Shown here: positions 1-7,348 of the stretch, piece after piece
How positions within the stretch are numbered: position 1 is the first letter of the stretch
How the letters are laid out: the number at the start of each line of letters is the position of its first letter
Source: an uncultured Eubacteriales bacterium
Lineage (GTDB): Bacteria; Bacillota; Clostridia; Christensenellales; Aristaeellaceae
DNA: 64,000 nucleotides
Reading direction: 5' to 3'
NCBI GenBank assembly: GCA_902801165.1
Contig: CADCHI010000014.1
Span: forward strand, 1 to 64,000
Position numbers and translations under genes: made by a program
The notes under the pieces: model-generated
What the model was told of the DNA's origin: nothing
Database searches by the model: none
What the model saw: the letters and a program-made list of their open reading frames with translations, nothing else

Positions 1-52
1 GTTAAGCACGCCGCCAGCGTTCGTCCTGAGCCAGGATCAAACTCTGATGTTT
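1..52 (-). rRNA. rrs: 16S ribosomal RNA, 5' end only (partial)
   Basis: The reverse complement of the first 45 bases reads AGAGTTTGATCCTGGCTCAG followed by GACGAACGCTGGCGGC, the universal start of bacterial 16S rRNA (27F primer site). The gene runs leftward out of the window, so only about 50 nt are present. The 5' end is placed from the usual offset of about 8 nt before AGAGTTTGATC and is approximate. Confidence 0.97.
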
Positions 53-279
53 AATCCTTCTCCACTCCGCGGTCCTTCCGCTTCGGCTCGCCAAAGCCTT
101 CGCTTCTCTCCCGCTTCATGGCGTTTTACTCATAGAATTCTGACTGTTCTTCTCCCCTCTCGACGCTCCCTGCCGAAGCAGATCGTCGCATCTCGAGGTT
201 CGTTTTTTCTCTCTTCTCTGTATCGTTTTCAAGGTTCGCTGCTGTCTCTCAAACGCTCTGTTCTCGCGACAGCTTGGTT

Positions 280-308
280 AGTATATCAAAGCCCATTTAT
301 AAAGTCAA
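280..308 (-). promoter_or_regulatory. Sigma-A type promoter for the rRNA operon
   Basis: On the minus strand TTGACT (308-303) and TATACT (285-280) are separated by 17 bp and lie about 230 nt upstream of the 16S 5' end. The spacing and near-consensus boxes suit a strong rRNA promoter, and no coding sequence lies between. The rest of 52-365 is leader and spacer with no gene I can support. Confidence 0.75.
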
Positions 309-365
309 TAGCAAAATATGTTAATTACCGCATTATAACATCAATCGACAGTTTTCCGTCACAAA

Positions 366-947
366 TCAACCCATCAGCGGTTGGATCTGTCGCCCCTCCA
401 GCGCCATCGCCAACGTTTCCGGCAGCTTTTCGAAACGCGCCACCAGGGAATTTGGCTTCCCCAAGGGATCGTCCTGCCGGAAGGGCACAAAGAACATGTT
501 CCGCGTCGACAGCAGCCGCCCCAGATTCTGGGCGTTCTGTCCCAGCGCGTCGTTGCTGGAAACCGCGATCACCACCGGCCGCCCGTTGCGCAGGTGGGAC
601 TTCGCCGCCAGCGTCACCGGCGTGTCCGCGATGCCCGCCGCCAGCTTCGCCAGGGTGTTGCCCGTACACGGCGCGACGACCAGTGCGTCCAGCAGCTTCT
701 TCGGCCCGATGGGCTCCACCTGGGCAAGGGTGCGCAGCGGCTCCCTGCCGGTGATCTCCCGCAGGCGCTCCCGCGTCTGCTCCGCGAGGCCGAACCGCGT
801 ATCCGTCGTCGCCGCGTTGAAGGAGAGTATGGGCGTCAATTCCGCTCCCGTAGCGGCCAGCGCCTCCCACGCCTCAAAAACCGCCTTGAAGGTACAGAAA
901 GACCCCGTCATTGCGCATCCCACGCGCGTTCCCGTCAAATCAATCAT
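366..947 (-). CDS. dpaB: Dipicolinate synthase subunit B (SpoVFB)
   Basis: A 193-residue flavoprotein-fold subunit of dipicolinate synthase, which makes the dipicolinic acid that accumulates with calcium in the spore core. Family hallmarks are visible: the N-terminal VGCAMTGSFCTF segment, PCTGNTLAKLAAGIADTPV in the middle, and PFRQDDPLGKPNSLVA near the end. The start is the ATG at 947, seven bases after GGGAGG; the longer in-frame ATG has no such site. It lies 19 bp after dpaA in the same direction, so the two form one operon. Made in the mother cell in known spore formers. Its presence is the clearest sign that the host makes endospores. Confidence 0.95.
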   Translation of the reverse strand: MIDLTGTRVGCAMTGSFCTFKAVFEAWEALAATGAELTPILSFNAATTDTRFGLAEQTRERLREITGREPLRTLAQVEPIGPKKLLDALVVAPCTGNTLAKLAAGIADTPVTLAAKSHLRNGRPVVIAVSSNDALGQNAQNLGRLLSTRNMFFVPFRQDDPLGKPNSLVARFEKLPETLAMALEGRQIQPLMG

Positions 948-966
948 GTTGATTCCTCCCATTAAA

Positions 967-1764
967 TCAAAGGATGCCCTGCCGAACCATCGACCGCAGC
1001 AGCGCCATCGCGGCGCTCTCCGGGCAGTAACGCCCCGGCAGCCCCGGTTCCCGCCAGGCGCGCAGTCCCAGCTTCCAGGCGGCGCTCAGGTCGACCCCGT
1101 AGGGCGGACTCGCCAGGTCGATGATCATCGCGTCCCGGTCGACCCTGCCCAGGGCTTCCTCGCCCAGGACCAGCTCCGGGGCGGTGTTGAAGATCAAATC
1201 AAATCCCGAAATGGCGTCGGCAACGGCACGGGTATCCACGGCCTCCGCACCGCGCTCCACAGCGCCGTTTCTGCCCTGGGGCCTTCGGGACGCCACGGTC
1301 ACCGTCGAGTTCAGAGCCGCCAGCCGCTCCGTCAGCGACCGGCCGATCCTCCCCCAGCCGATGACCAGGCAGTGCATGTCGCACATGGCGCGTGTCGAGG
1401 CCCGCATGGCCGCCGATATGGCGCCCTCGGCGGTCAGCCCGGCGTTCTCCCGAATCAACGCCTCGTCCGACCACAGGTCGATCACCCGATCATCCTCCAT
1501 CGCGGGATGCTTCGGCCCGCAGAGCGCCAGCTTCGCCCCGCCGCCCATGCGCTCCAACAGCGTTTCCGGCGACAGCAGGCCATTCTTCACCCTTGCGGGA
1601 CACCCGGCGATCAGGCATCCCGACGCCTCGGGCTCGCCGTCCTCCACCGCGGGAATGCCCGGCACAGGCTCCCGTCCCCAGAGTCCGACGCGCTTTCCCC
1701 GCCTTTTCAGCAGCCGCGCCAGCTGTACATAGCGCTCGTCGCCGCCGATGACCACATAGTCCAT
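967..1764 (-). CDS. dpaA: Dipicolinate synthase subunit A (SpoVFA)
   Basis: A 265-residue NAD(P)-binding partner of DpaB that helps convert dihydroxytetrahydrodipicolinate to dipicolinate. The N-terminal MDYVVIGGDERYVQLARLL segment is typical of the family, and a second Rossmann motif (VIGWGRIGRSL) lies near residue 150. The start at 1764 follows AAAGGAGG by eight bases. Length is slightly below the usual 290-300 residues but the domain order is complete. A sigma-K-like promoter lies just upstream (1791-1818), matching the mother-cell control of spoVF known in Bacillus. Confidence 0.95.
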   Translation of the reverse strand: MDYVVIGGDERYVQLARLLKRRGKRVGLWGREPVPGIPAVEDGEPEASGCLIAGCPARVKNGLLSPETLLERMGGGAKLALCGPKHPAMEDDRVIDLWSDEALIRENAGLTAEGAISAAMRASTRAMCDMHCLVIGWGRIGRSLTERLAALNSTVTVASRRPQGRNGAVERGAEAVDTRAVADAISGFDLIFNTAPELVLGEEALGRVDRDAMIIDLASPPYGVDLSAAWKLGLRAWREPGLPGRYCPESAAMALLRSMVRQGIL

Positions 1765-1790
1765 GGCACATCCTCCTTTCAGGCACACCC

Positions 1791-1818
1791 CATCCTATGG
1801 CGGCGGCGCGAAAAGGGT
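1791..1818 (-). promoter_or_regulatory. Sigma-K-like promoter of dpaAB
   Basis: On the minus strand the sequence reads CGCAC, 17 bp, then CATAGGATG. This fits the sigma-K pattern AC-N16/17-CATAnnnTA except for the last base. The same CGCAC and CATAGGATG blocks recur, 16 bp apart, before the prophage-interrupted gene at 14355-14381. Functional assignment is inferred from the consensus and from the known sigma-K control of spoVF. Confidence 0.6.
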
Positions 1819-1847
1819 GCGGCATGAAAACGCGGCCGCATTTCAAA

Positions 1848-1876
1848 TTGAAATACAGCCGCGGGCAAACTATAAT
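1848..1876 (+). promoter_or_regulatory. Sigma-A type promoter of the MerR-like gene
   Basis: TTGAAA (1848-1853) and TATAAT (1871-1876) are 17 bp apart and lie 48 nt before the ATG of the gene at 1924. It overlaps the region upstream of the divergent dpaA promoter. Confidence 0.7.
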
Positions 1877-1923
1877 AAAGTCAGTTCAGGCCCGAACCCA
1901 CAACGCCCAGGAGGAAGCAAACC

Positions 1924-2382
1924 ATGAAGGAATTCTATACGCTGAACGATCTTGCGATGATCACCAGCCTCACCACCCGCACCCTGCGCAACCATCTGCG
2001 GCAGGGCACCCTCTCCGGCGAGAAGATCGACGGAATCTGGACCTTCACCGACGAACAGATCCAGGACTTCCTGGCCCTGCCCGCCGTCCGACAGAGCGTC
2101 GAAGCCCGCCGGAACGCGCCGGTATTCGACTTTCTCGCCGACAACCACAAGCGCGCGAACCGCGCCTGCGTGATCCTGGACTACGTGACGGACGACCGGG
2201 AGGCGAAGGCCCTCTCCCGCTTCTATTGCGATTGCGCCAATCGCGCCTCGGGCATCGAGCTGCGCATCGGCAATACTCCCGGGCACACCCGGGTGATCCT
2301 CTCCGGCGGGGAGGATACGGTGATGGACATCCTGGAGGCCTATTACCGCCGGTCCGATCGGCCCGGGATCGAGAATCCCTGA
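1924..2382 (+). CDS. MerR-like helix-turn-helix protein
   Basis: A 152-residue protein whose first 55 residues form a winged HTH of the MerR/excisionase type: YTLNDLAMITSLTTRTLRNH, a short linker, then GIWTFTDEQIQDF. The remaining 95 residues have no domain I recognise but keep a compact alpha/beta look. The start follows AGGAGG and a good promoter. It stands alone, divergent from dpaA and convergent with the histidine kinase. Likely a small DNA-binding regulator; the ligand and target are unknown. Confidence 0.7.
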   Translation: MKEFYTLNDLAMITSLTTRTLRNHLRQGTLSGEKIDGIWTFTDEQIQDFLALPAVRQSVEARRNAPVFDFLADNHKRANRACVILDYVTDDREAKALSRFYCDCANRASGIELRIGNTPGHTRVILSGGEDTVMDILEAYYRRSDRPGIENP

Positions 2383-2409
2383 AAGGCCGTTCAAGCGCAT
2401 GCCGCTTCG

Positions 2410-3060
2410 TCAACCCGCGCGGACGGCGCGCACCGGCAGGCGCAGCGTGAAGGCGCTGCCCGCGCCGAGGGTCGAGCGCGCCGTGAGCTCTCCGCCCATC
2501 TCCCTCGCCAGCGTTCGGGCGATGGACAGGCCGTGGCCATGGCCCCCTTCGGTCTCCCCGTCCAGGAACACCCAGGGCAGGCGCTCCGGCGGAATGCCCG
2601 GGCCGTCGTCGGCCACGCAGACCTCGGCGAAGTCCCCCAGCGCCCGCCAGGTGACGCGAATCCTGCCGCCCCTGGGTGTAAAGCGCAGCGCGTTGGCGAT
2701 CAGGTTCAGCAGTATGCGGGACAGCCGGTCCTCGTCCAACGCCATCCGCAGGGCGGCCACGTTGCCGGAACACCGCAGCGCCACCCCCGCCTCCGCGGCC
2801 CAGGGCCGGCACCGGCGGCACAGCTCACGGACGCAGGCGGGCAAGTCGCCCTCGACCCAGTGAGGCGCGTCCCGTTCCCCCTGCTCGAGGGCCCGGTCCA
2901 GCAGTCGGCGCATCTGGCCGACGCCATCCATCAGCAGCTCGACGTACTCCGCCGCCGCGCCGTCCCTTCCGTCCAGCTCCATCCGCAGCAGCTGCGCGCA
3001 GCTGGCGACCTGCTGCAGGGGCAGCCGCAGGTCGTGGCTCCATTCGACATCCGCCGTCAT
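2410..3060 (-). CDS. Orphan sensor-less histidine kinase
   Basis: A 216-residue protein consisting only of a transmitter. It has an H box (SHDLRLPLQQV, His near residue 9), an N box (RILLNLIANALRFT), a G1 box (VADDGPGIP) and a G2 box (GHGHGLSIA). There is no sensor or membrane segment and no response regulator beside it. The start at 3060 is preceded by GAAGGG at nine bases. Such short kinases act in the cytoplasm through partner proteins or a distant regulator; in spore formers some feed the sporulation phosphorelay, but nothing here shows that. Confidence 0.75.
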   Translation of the reverse strand: MTADVEWSHDLRLPLQQVASCAQLLRMELDGRDGAAAEYVELLMDGVGQMRRLLDRALEQGERDAPHWVEGDLPACVRELCRRCRPWAAEAGVALRCSGNVAALRMALDEDRLSRILLNLIANALRFTPRGGRIRVTWRALGDFAEVCVADDGPGIPPERLPWVFLDGETEGGHGHGLSIARTLAREMGGELTARSTLGAGSAFTLRLPVRAVRAG

Positions 3061-3165
3061 TTCAACCATCCCTTCCGCGTGTATATGGCATTATATATGC
3101 GGCAGGGCGTTTTTTATGTCGATCCGGTGTAAAAACGGCCGATATCATTCTCAAATAGAAAAACA

Positions 3166-3232
3166 GATCCTTCGCTTCGCTCAGGATGACCGGGTTTCGT
3201 TTCGGTGTCGTCCTGAGCGAAGCAAAGGATCT
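3166..3232. repeat. REP-like inverted repeat
   Basis: Two arms of about 25 bp (GATCCTTCGCTTCGCTCAGG at 3167-3186 and its near-complement up to 3232) surround a 16-nt loop. This is the widespread GTCATTCTGAGCGAAGCGAAGAATCT-type intergenic element. It sits just downstream of ruvA and could act as a transcript end. A related copy lies inside the prophage at 42827-42878. Confidence 0.8.
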
Positions 3233-3269
3233 TCAACATTTATTTGAGGGCAGCACGACTTCTTCGTAC

Positions 3270-3863
3270 TCAGCCCATGCCCTTCAGGGCCAGGAAGATC
3301 AGCTCGTCCACCTTGTTCGACTGATCGACGACCCGGGACACGGCCTTCGCGGCCTCGGACGCGCTGTAGCCCAGGGCCACCAGCGCCGCCACGGCCTCGG
3401 CCTCCGGTCCGGCGGAGGCGGTCTTCGGGGAGACGCCCGCCCCGGCGCCGGTCAGCTGGCTGTCCTCCACCTTGTCCTTCAGCTCCAGCACCAGGCGCTG
3501 GGCCGTCTTCTTGCCGATGCCGGGCACCCGGGTCAGCGCGTTGGCGTCGCCGGAGACCAGCGCCAGCGAAAGGTCCCGCACGCTCATCGAGGACAGGATC
3601 TGCAGCGCCGTGCGGCTGCCGATGCCGCTGACGCCCTTCAGGCGCTCGTACATCGACTTCTCCTCCCGGCTGTAGAAGCCGAAGAGCTCCATGGCGTCCT
3701 CCCGCACGTTCAGAGAGCAGTACAGCTTCATCCGCTCCCCGACCTGCGGCGCCATGGACAGCGTCGCCCCGCTGACCATCAGCAGGTATCCCACGCCGTT
3801 CACGTCCAGCACGATGGAATCGGCGGTCTTCTCGGCCACAATGCCGTCAAAATGGGCAAACAT
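3270..3863 (-). CDS. ruvA: Holliday junction branch migration protein RuvA
   Basis: A 197-residue DNA-binding subunit of the RuvABC resolvasome. Domain I (OB fold) starts MFAHFDGIVAEK; helix-hairpin-helix motifs follow at LKGVSGIGSRTALQIL and LTRVPGIGKKTAQRLVLEL; and domain III ends the protein (EAVAALVALGYSASEAAKAV). Length is normal. It follows ruvC by 53 bp in the same direction. The usual ruvB is not the next gene; a REP-like repeat and an unrelated kinase follow. Confidence 0.97.
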   Translation of the reverse strand: MFAHFDGIVAEKTADSIVLDVNGVGYLLMVSGATLSMAPQVGERMKLYCSLNVREDAMELFGFYSREEKSMYERLKGVSGIGSRTALQILSSMSVRDLSLALVSGDANALTRVPGIGKKTAQRLVLELKDKVEDSQLTGAGAGVSPKTASAGPEAEAVAALVALGYSASEAAKAVSRVVDQSNKVDELIFLALKGMG

Positions 3864-3916
3864 CGGTCATTCTCCCTCCAGAATACAGTATACGACACGG
3901 AGTTCCCGCGCAAATA

Positions 3917-4411
3917 TCATTTGATCTTGAACATCTTCTTCATGTTCATGCTGTTGGCGTGGGTCAGCGCCACGGCCAGCGCGTCGGCGGCGTCGTCCGG
4001 GCGGGCGATGTCCTTCATGTTCAGCAGCATCTTCACCATCATCTGCACCTGGTGCTTGTCCGCGCCACCGTAGCCCGTCACCGCCTGCTTGATCTGCATG
4101 GGGGTGTACTCGTACAGGTTGTCGGTGCGCTGCACCACGGCCACCAGCGCCACGCCTCGCGCCGCGCTGACCGCCATGCCGGTGGTGATGTTCTTGGAGA
4201 AGAACAGCTCCTCGAAGGCCACATCGTCCGGCTGGTAGATGTCCATCAGCTGGTTCATGCCCTGGAAGATCGCCCTCAGCCGCTGGGGCATGGGCTGTCC
4301 GGCCGGGGTGGTCAGCGTGCCGAACTGGATCAGCTTCCGCCTGTCGTTGTTCACCTCGATTACGCCGTAGCCCAGCGTCGCCAGTCCGGGGTCGATGCCC
4401 AGTATAATCAT
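3917..4411 (-). CDS. ruvC: Crossover junction endodeoxyribonuclease RuvC
   Basis: A 164-residue Holliday junction resolvase. Catalytic acidic residues are in place: Asp in IILGIDPGLATLGYG, Glu in DDVAFEELFFSKN, and the C-terminal pair in RPDDAADALAVALTHA. The start at 4411 follows GGGAGG by eight bases and drops five spurious residues. First gene of a ruvC-ruvA unit. Cuts junctions bound by RuvA. Confidence 0.97.
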   Translation of the reverse strand: MIILGIDPGLATLGYGVIEVNNDRRKLIQFGTLTTPAGQPMPQRLRAIFQGMNQLMDIYQPDDVAFEELFFSKNITTGMAVSAARGVALVAVVQRTDNLYEYTPMQIKQAVTGYGGADKHQVQMMVKMLLNMKDIARPDDAADALAVALTHANSMNMKKMFKIK

Positions 4412-4495
4412 GCTCCAGCCTCCCAATGCGCGTCAGATTCGGCTACTATCATAGCACACCCCCGAAAAAAAAGCAAACGCTCAAAAACAGCCGCA

Positions 4496-4525
4496 TTGAC
4501 AACAGGTTAACAGCCATTGTATAAT
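4496..4525 (+). promoter_or_regulatory. Sigma-A type promoter of the zinc-ribbon protein gene
   Basis: A consensus TTGACA (4496-4501) and a consensus TATAAT (4520-4525) are 18 bp apart and lie about 40 nt before the ATG at 4567. Confidence 0.8.
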
Positions 4526-4566
4526 ATAGTAAAATCTTATCATACCACCATTTGGGAGGGATTCCC

Positions 4567-5496
4567 ATGATCCAGTGCAAGATTTGCGGCGGTTCGCTGC
4601 AGATGAATCCCGATTTCAGCGGCGCAACCTGCCCCTGCTGCGGCGTCGTCTATCCACTGGCCCTGCTCCAGCGCATGGCAGCCGAAGGCCAGGGAGCAGC
4701 GCAGAGTTCCGTCCAGCCGGAGCCCGTGCGGCCCGCGCCGGTCCAGACCCAGCCCATCCAGCCGGAGCCCGTGCGGCCTGTGCCGGTCCAGATCCAGCCC
4801 GTTCAGCCGGAGCCCGTGCGGCCCGCGCCGGTTCAGACCCAGCCCATCCAGCCGGAGCCCGTGCGGCCCGTGCCGGTTCAGATCCAGCCCGTTCAGCCGG
4901 AGCCCGTGCGTCCTGTGCCGGTTCAGACCCAGCCGGTAAGGCCCGCACACCACATCGACAACGAGCGCTTCGGGCTTGCCCCCTCCGAGTATCGCACCTT
5001 CAAGACCTTCCCCTACGTGCCCCAGCCGGCCCGCCCCGGGCTGTTTGCGCCTGCCGCCGTCAAGGCGGATTACGAGCAGAAGCTGATTGCCTGGCAGGCA
5101 TACAAGCGCCAGCAGCGCGAAGGCAAGGCGGAGAGGGACGCCTACTTCGACAAATTCTACGAGCAGACCGTGCCGCAGTACACCGTGAAGGAGTGGGAGC
5201 CCTACTTCGAGGGCATTCTGGCCGAGGCGTTCCCGCAGTACGAGCTGCGCAGGAACGTCCCCGCCAGCGACCTCTTTCCCACGCCCTCCAAGAGCTGGAC
5301 GCGCGCCAACTTCGTGCTCATGCAGGGCGGCCGCCCCGCGGTGGCCATCTACCTCGCCTCCAACAAAAAGCGCCTGCGCCCCGGGGCCTGCAAGGCCTGC
5401 ATCAGCCACGGCATACCGGCGCTGACGTTCCACAGCCATTTGTCCAACCGGCGCCAGTACATCGTCGACCGCGTGCGCCGGGCCCTCAATCCCTGA
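4567..5496 (+). CDS. Zinc-ribbon protein with proline-rich repeat linker
   Basis: A 309-residue protein of unknown function. Residues 1-30 form a zinc ribbon (CKICGG...CPCCG). Residues 50-124 are five 15-residue units of the form QPEPVRPxPVQxQPx, an extended proline-rich spacer. The C-terminal 180 residues are a folded domain with many aromatic and basic residues (NFVLMQGGRPAVAIYLASNK, SNRRQYIVDRVRRAL), which looks like a DUF2726/endonuclease-like fold, though I cannot confirm that. The start follows GGGAGG by seven bases. Monocistronic between its own promoter and a perfect palindrome at 5613. Confidence 0.75.
   Translation: MIQCKICGGSLQMNPDFSGATCPCCGVVYPLALLQRMAAEGQGAAQSSVQPEPVRPAPVQTQPIQPEPVRPVPVQIQPVQPEPVRPAPVQTQPIQPEPVRPVPVQIQPVQPEPVRPVPVQTQPVRPAHHIDNERFGLAPSEYRTFKTFPYVPQPARPGLFAPAAVKADYEQKLIAWQAYKRQQREGKAERDAYFDKFYEQTVPQYTVKEWEPYFEGILAEAFPQYELRRNVPASDLFPTPSKSWTRANFVLMQGGRPAVAIYLASNKKRLRPGACKACISHGIPALTFHSHLSNRRQYIVDRVRRALNP
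4714..4938 (+). repeat. Five tandem 45-bp coding repeats
   Basis: Five in-frame 45-bp units each encode QPEP-VRP-x-PVQ-x-QP-x. Units 1 and 3 share Ala and Thr variants while units 2 and 4 share Val and Ile, so an earlier 90-bp pair was itself duplicated. Unit number could vary by slippage. Confidence 0.9.
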
Positions 5497-5612
5497 AAGC
5501 AAGGCGGGCTGGGAACGCATCACCGCATGCGCCCGCGGCGGGCAACGCGCCGGTCCCTCGTGCGAGCGATCGCGCGGCTTTGCGGGCAGCCGGCCGGCGT
5601 ACAGTCCGGTAG

Positions 5613-5638
5613 ATGACCGGGTTAATTAACCCGGTCAT
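5613..5638. promoter_or_regulatory. Perfect 26-bp palindrome
   Basis: Both halves read ATGACCGGGTTAA, a perfect 13-bp inverted repeat with no loop. It lies 117 bp after the zinc-ribbon gene and 107 bp before the reverse transcriptase. With only TTT after it, it is a poor rho-independent terminator. A protein-binding operator or a structural element for the reverse transcriptase locus are alternatives. Confidence 0.7.
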
Positions 5639-5744
5639 TTAATCCCCTTCCCGCCCGCCTTGTGATATTTCCAATACGAACAGTCCCGGTGCGGGCGGTG
5701 GCCGCGCCGGGATTGCCGTATATTCCCCCGAAGGAGGCCCCTCC

Positions 5745-6965
5745 ATGCTGGAAATGCTCAATGACCCCGCCCAGTGGCGCGCCTTCCTGGAGGCCCGCCT
5801 CGCCCAGGGGCACTTGTATCCCGCCGAGGCGGAGGACCTCCAGCGCTTCATCGAGAATGGGGAATACCAAGCCGTAGCCGGCGCGATCCTCTCCGGCACG
5901 CCGATGCCCCTCCCGCGGGCCCGGGAGATCAGCAAGAAGCGCACCGGCAAGACCCGCACCGTGTTCACCTATCCCCGGGCGGAAAACTACGCCTTGAAGC
6001 TGCTGGCCTGGGGATTGCGGCGCTACGACGGCGCGTTTTCCGACAACCTCTACTCCTTCCGGCCCGGTTCAGGCGCGCAGGTGGCCCTGGCCCGGCTGAT
6101 GCGCACGCCGCGATTGAGTGAGTTGTACGCCTACAAGGCCGACATCCACGACTACTTCAACTCCATCGACATCGACAAGCTGATGCCCCGGCTGGTGCGG
6201 GTGATCGGGGACGACCCGGCGCTCCTGGCCTTCATCGAGGGCATGCTGCGCAACCCGCTGGCGCTGAAGGGCGGCGCGCCCACCCCCATGCGCAAGGGCA
6301 TCATGGCCGGGACCCCCATTTCACCGTTCCTGGCCAACATCTACCTGATGGACCTGGACGCGGAGTTCGCCGCGAAGGGCGTGCTCTACGCCCGCTATTC
6401 CGACGACATCCTGGTGTTCGCGCCGACGGCGGAGGCCCTGGAGGAACACATCGCCGCCATCCGCGGGACGCTGACCCAGCTGGGGCTTGAGATCAACCCG
6501 GACAAGGAGTCCCGCGCCCTGCCCCACGAGCCGTGGACCTTCCTCGGCTTCACCTACCGGAACGGCACGCTGGACGTGGCGGACATCTCCGTGGCCAAGT
6601 TGAAGGGCAAGATGCGCCGCAAGGCCCGGGCGCTGCTGCGCTGGCGGCGGCGAAAGGACAAGGACGGCGGCAAGGCCGCCCGCGCCTTCATCCGTCTGTT
6701 CAACGGCAAGCTGTACTCGAACCCCCGAAAGGACGAGCTCACCTGGGCCCGGTGGTACTTCCCCGTCATCAGCACGGACCGAAGCCTGCGGGAGCTGGAC
6801 CGCTACATGCAGGACTGCATCCGCTATATCGTCGCGGGCAACCACGGCAAGAAGCGCTACAATCTCCGCTACGCCACGCTGAAGGCGTGGGGATATCGCC
6901 CGCTGGTGCACGAGTATTACGCCCAGCGCAGGGAGAGCGCCGGGGAATCCGCAGATAAGCCGTGA
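5745..6965 (+). CDS. Stand-alone reverse transcriptase (group II intron-like)
   Basis: A 406-residue RNA-directed DNA polymerase. RT blocks run in order: ISKKRTGKTRTV (RT1), YSFRPG (RT2), YAYKADIHDYFNSID (RT3, first catalytic Asp), GIMAGTPISPFLANIYL (RT4), YARYSDDILVFA (RT5, the YxDD box as YSDD), and LGLEINPDKE with FLGFTYRNG (RT6-7). A basic helical thumb-like tail follows, but I see no HNH endonuclease domain and no intron RNA around it. It is therefore a domesticated or defence-type RT rather than a mobile intron. The start follows GGAGG. It stands alone between a palindrome and a long hairpin. Confidence 0.85.
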   Translation: MLEMLNDPAQWRAFLEARLAQGHLYPAEAEDLQRFIENGEYQAVAGAILSGTPMPLPRAREISKKRTGKTRTVFTYPRAENYALKLLAWGLRRYDGAFSDNLYSFRPGSGAQVALARLMRTPRLSELYAYKADIHDYFNSIDIDKLMPRLVRVIGDDPALLAFIEGMLRNPLALKGGAPTPMRKGIMAGTPISPFLANIYLMDLDAEFAAKGVLYARYSDDILVFAPTAEALEEHIAAIRGTLTQLGLEINPDKESRALPHEPWTFLGFTYRNGTLDVADISVAKLKGKMRRKARALLRWRRRKDKDGGKAARAFIRLFNGKLYSNPRKDELTWARWYFPVISTDRSLRELDRYMQDCIRYIVAGNHGKKRYNLRYATLKAWGYRPLVHEYYAQRRESAGESADKP

Positions 6966-7040
6966 TGCCTCGCCGGTCTCCTGACACCGAATAACCGCCG
7001 TCGGGAACGGCCTTCCAGCCCGCATTCATCGTATAACGCC

Positions 7041-7115
7041 AAAACAGGAGCGCCGCTCGACCTGCCGGACGCGATACTGTATCGCATCCACGGCAGCCGA
7101 GCAGCGCTCTGTTTT
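7041..7115. ncRNA. 75-nt long hairpin downstream of the reverse transcriptase
   Basis: The segment folds almost end to end: AAAACAG pairs with CTGTTTT, then GCGC and GCTCG blocks, CTGCCG with CGGCAG, and an inner 7-bp stem GCGATAC/GTATCGC around a single-base loop. It begins 75 nt after the RT stop codon. The simplest reading is a bidirectional terminator. A structured RNA used by the RT is possible but not shown; I do not see retron msr/msd features such as a branching G next to paired a1/a2 segments. Confidence 0.55.
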
Positions 7116-7144
7116 GGGTCTTCACGGAAAGTTGTGGCTTAGCG

Positions 7145-7266
7145 ACTCCCTCCGTCTCGGCTGCGCCGAGCCACCTCCCTCAAGGAGGGAGGCTCAGTTG
7201 CCTGCTTTCGTTGCCAAAAGGCTCCCTCTCCGAGGGAGCTGGCACGCGCAGCGTGACTGAGGGAGT
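7145..7266. repeat. MITE-like imperfect inverted repeat
   Basis: The left arm ACTCCCTCCGTCTCGGCTGC and the right arm ending CGTGACTGAGGGAGT are complementary with mismatches, and each contains its own small hairpin (CCTCCCTCAAGGAGGGAGG; CTCCCTCTCCGAGGGAG). This is a common dispersed element of gut Clostridia. No gene lies between 6966 and 7348. Confidence 0.75.
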
Positions 7267-7348
7267 TTAACGTAATCCCACATCTTTCCGCGAAGAGCCT
7301 CTGTTTTTCTGTATTCTTCTATCGAACCGCAGTCGTCGGCGCGAACCG

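Noticed and set aside
47-754. Frame across the rRNA leader and dpaB
   Set aside because: It starts inside the 16S 5' region and runs antisense to dpaB.
4714-4938. Regular repeats as a CRISPR array
   Set aside because: The 45-bp units are contiguous, coding and without unique spacers.
4540-5523. Long minus-strand frame opposite the zinc-ribbon gene
   Set aside because: It mirrors the proline-rich repeat of the plus-strand gene (GLRLNGLDLNRHGPH pattern), has no ribosome site and no protein-like composition.
5613-7115. Retron
   Set aside because: No msr-msd layout with a branching G and paired a1/a2 ends could be found near the RT, and the RT motifs look group II-like.
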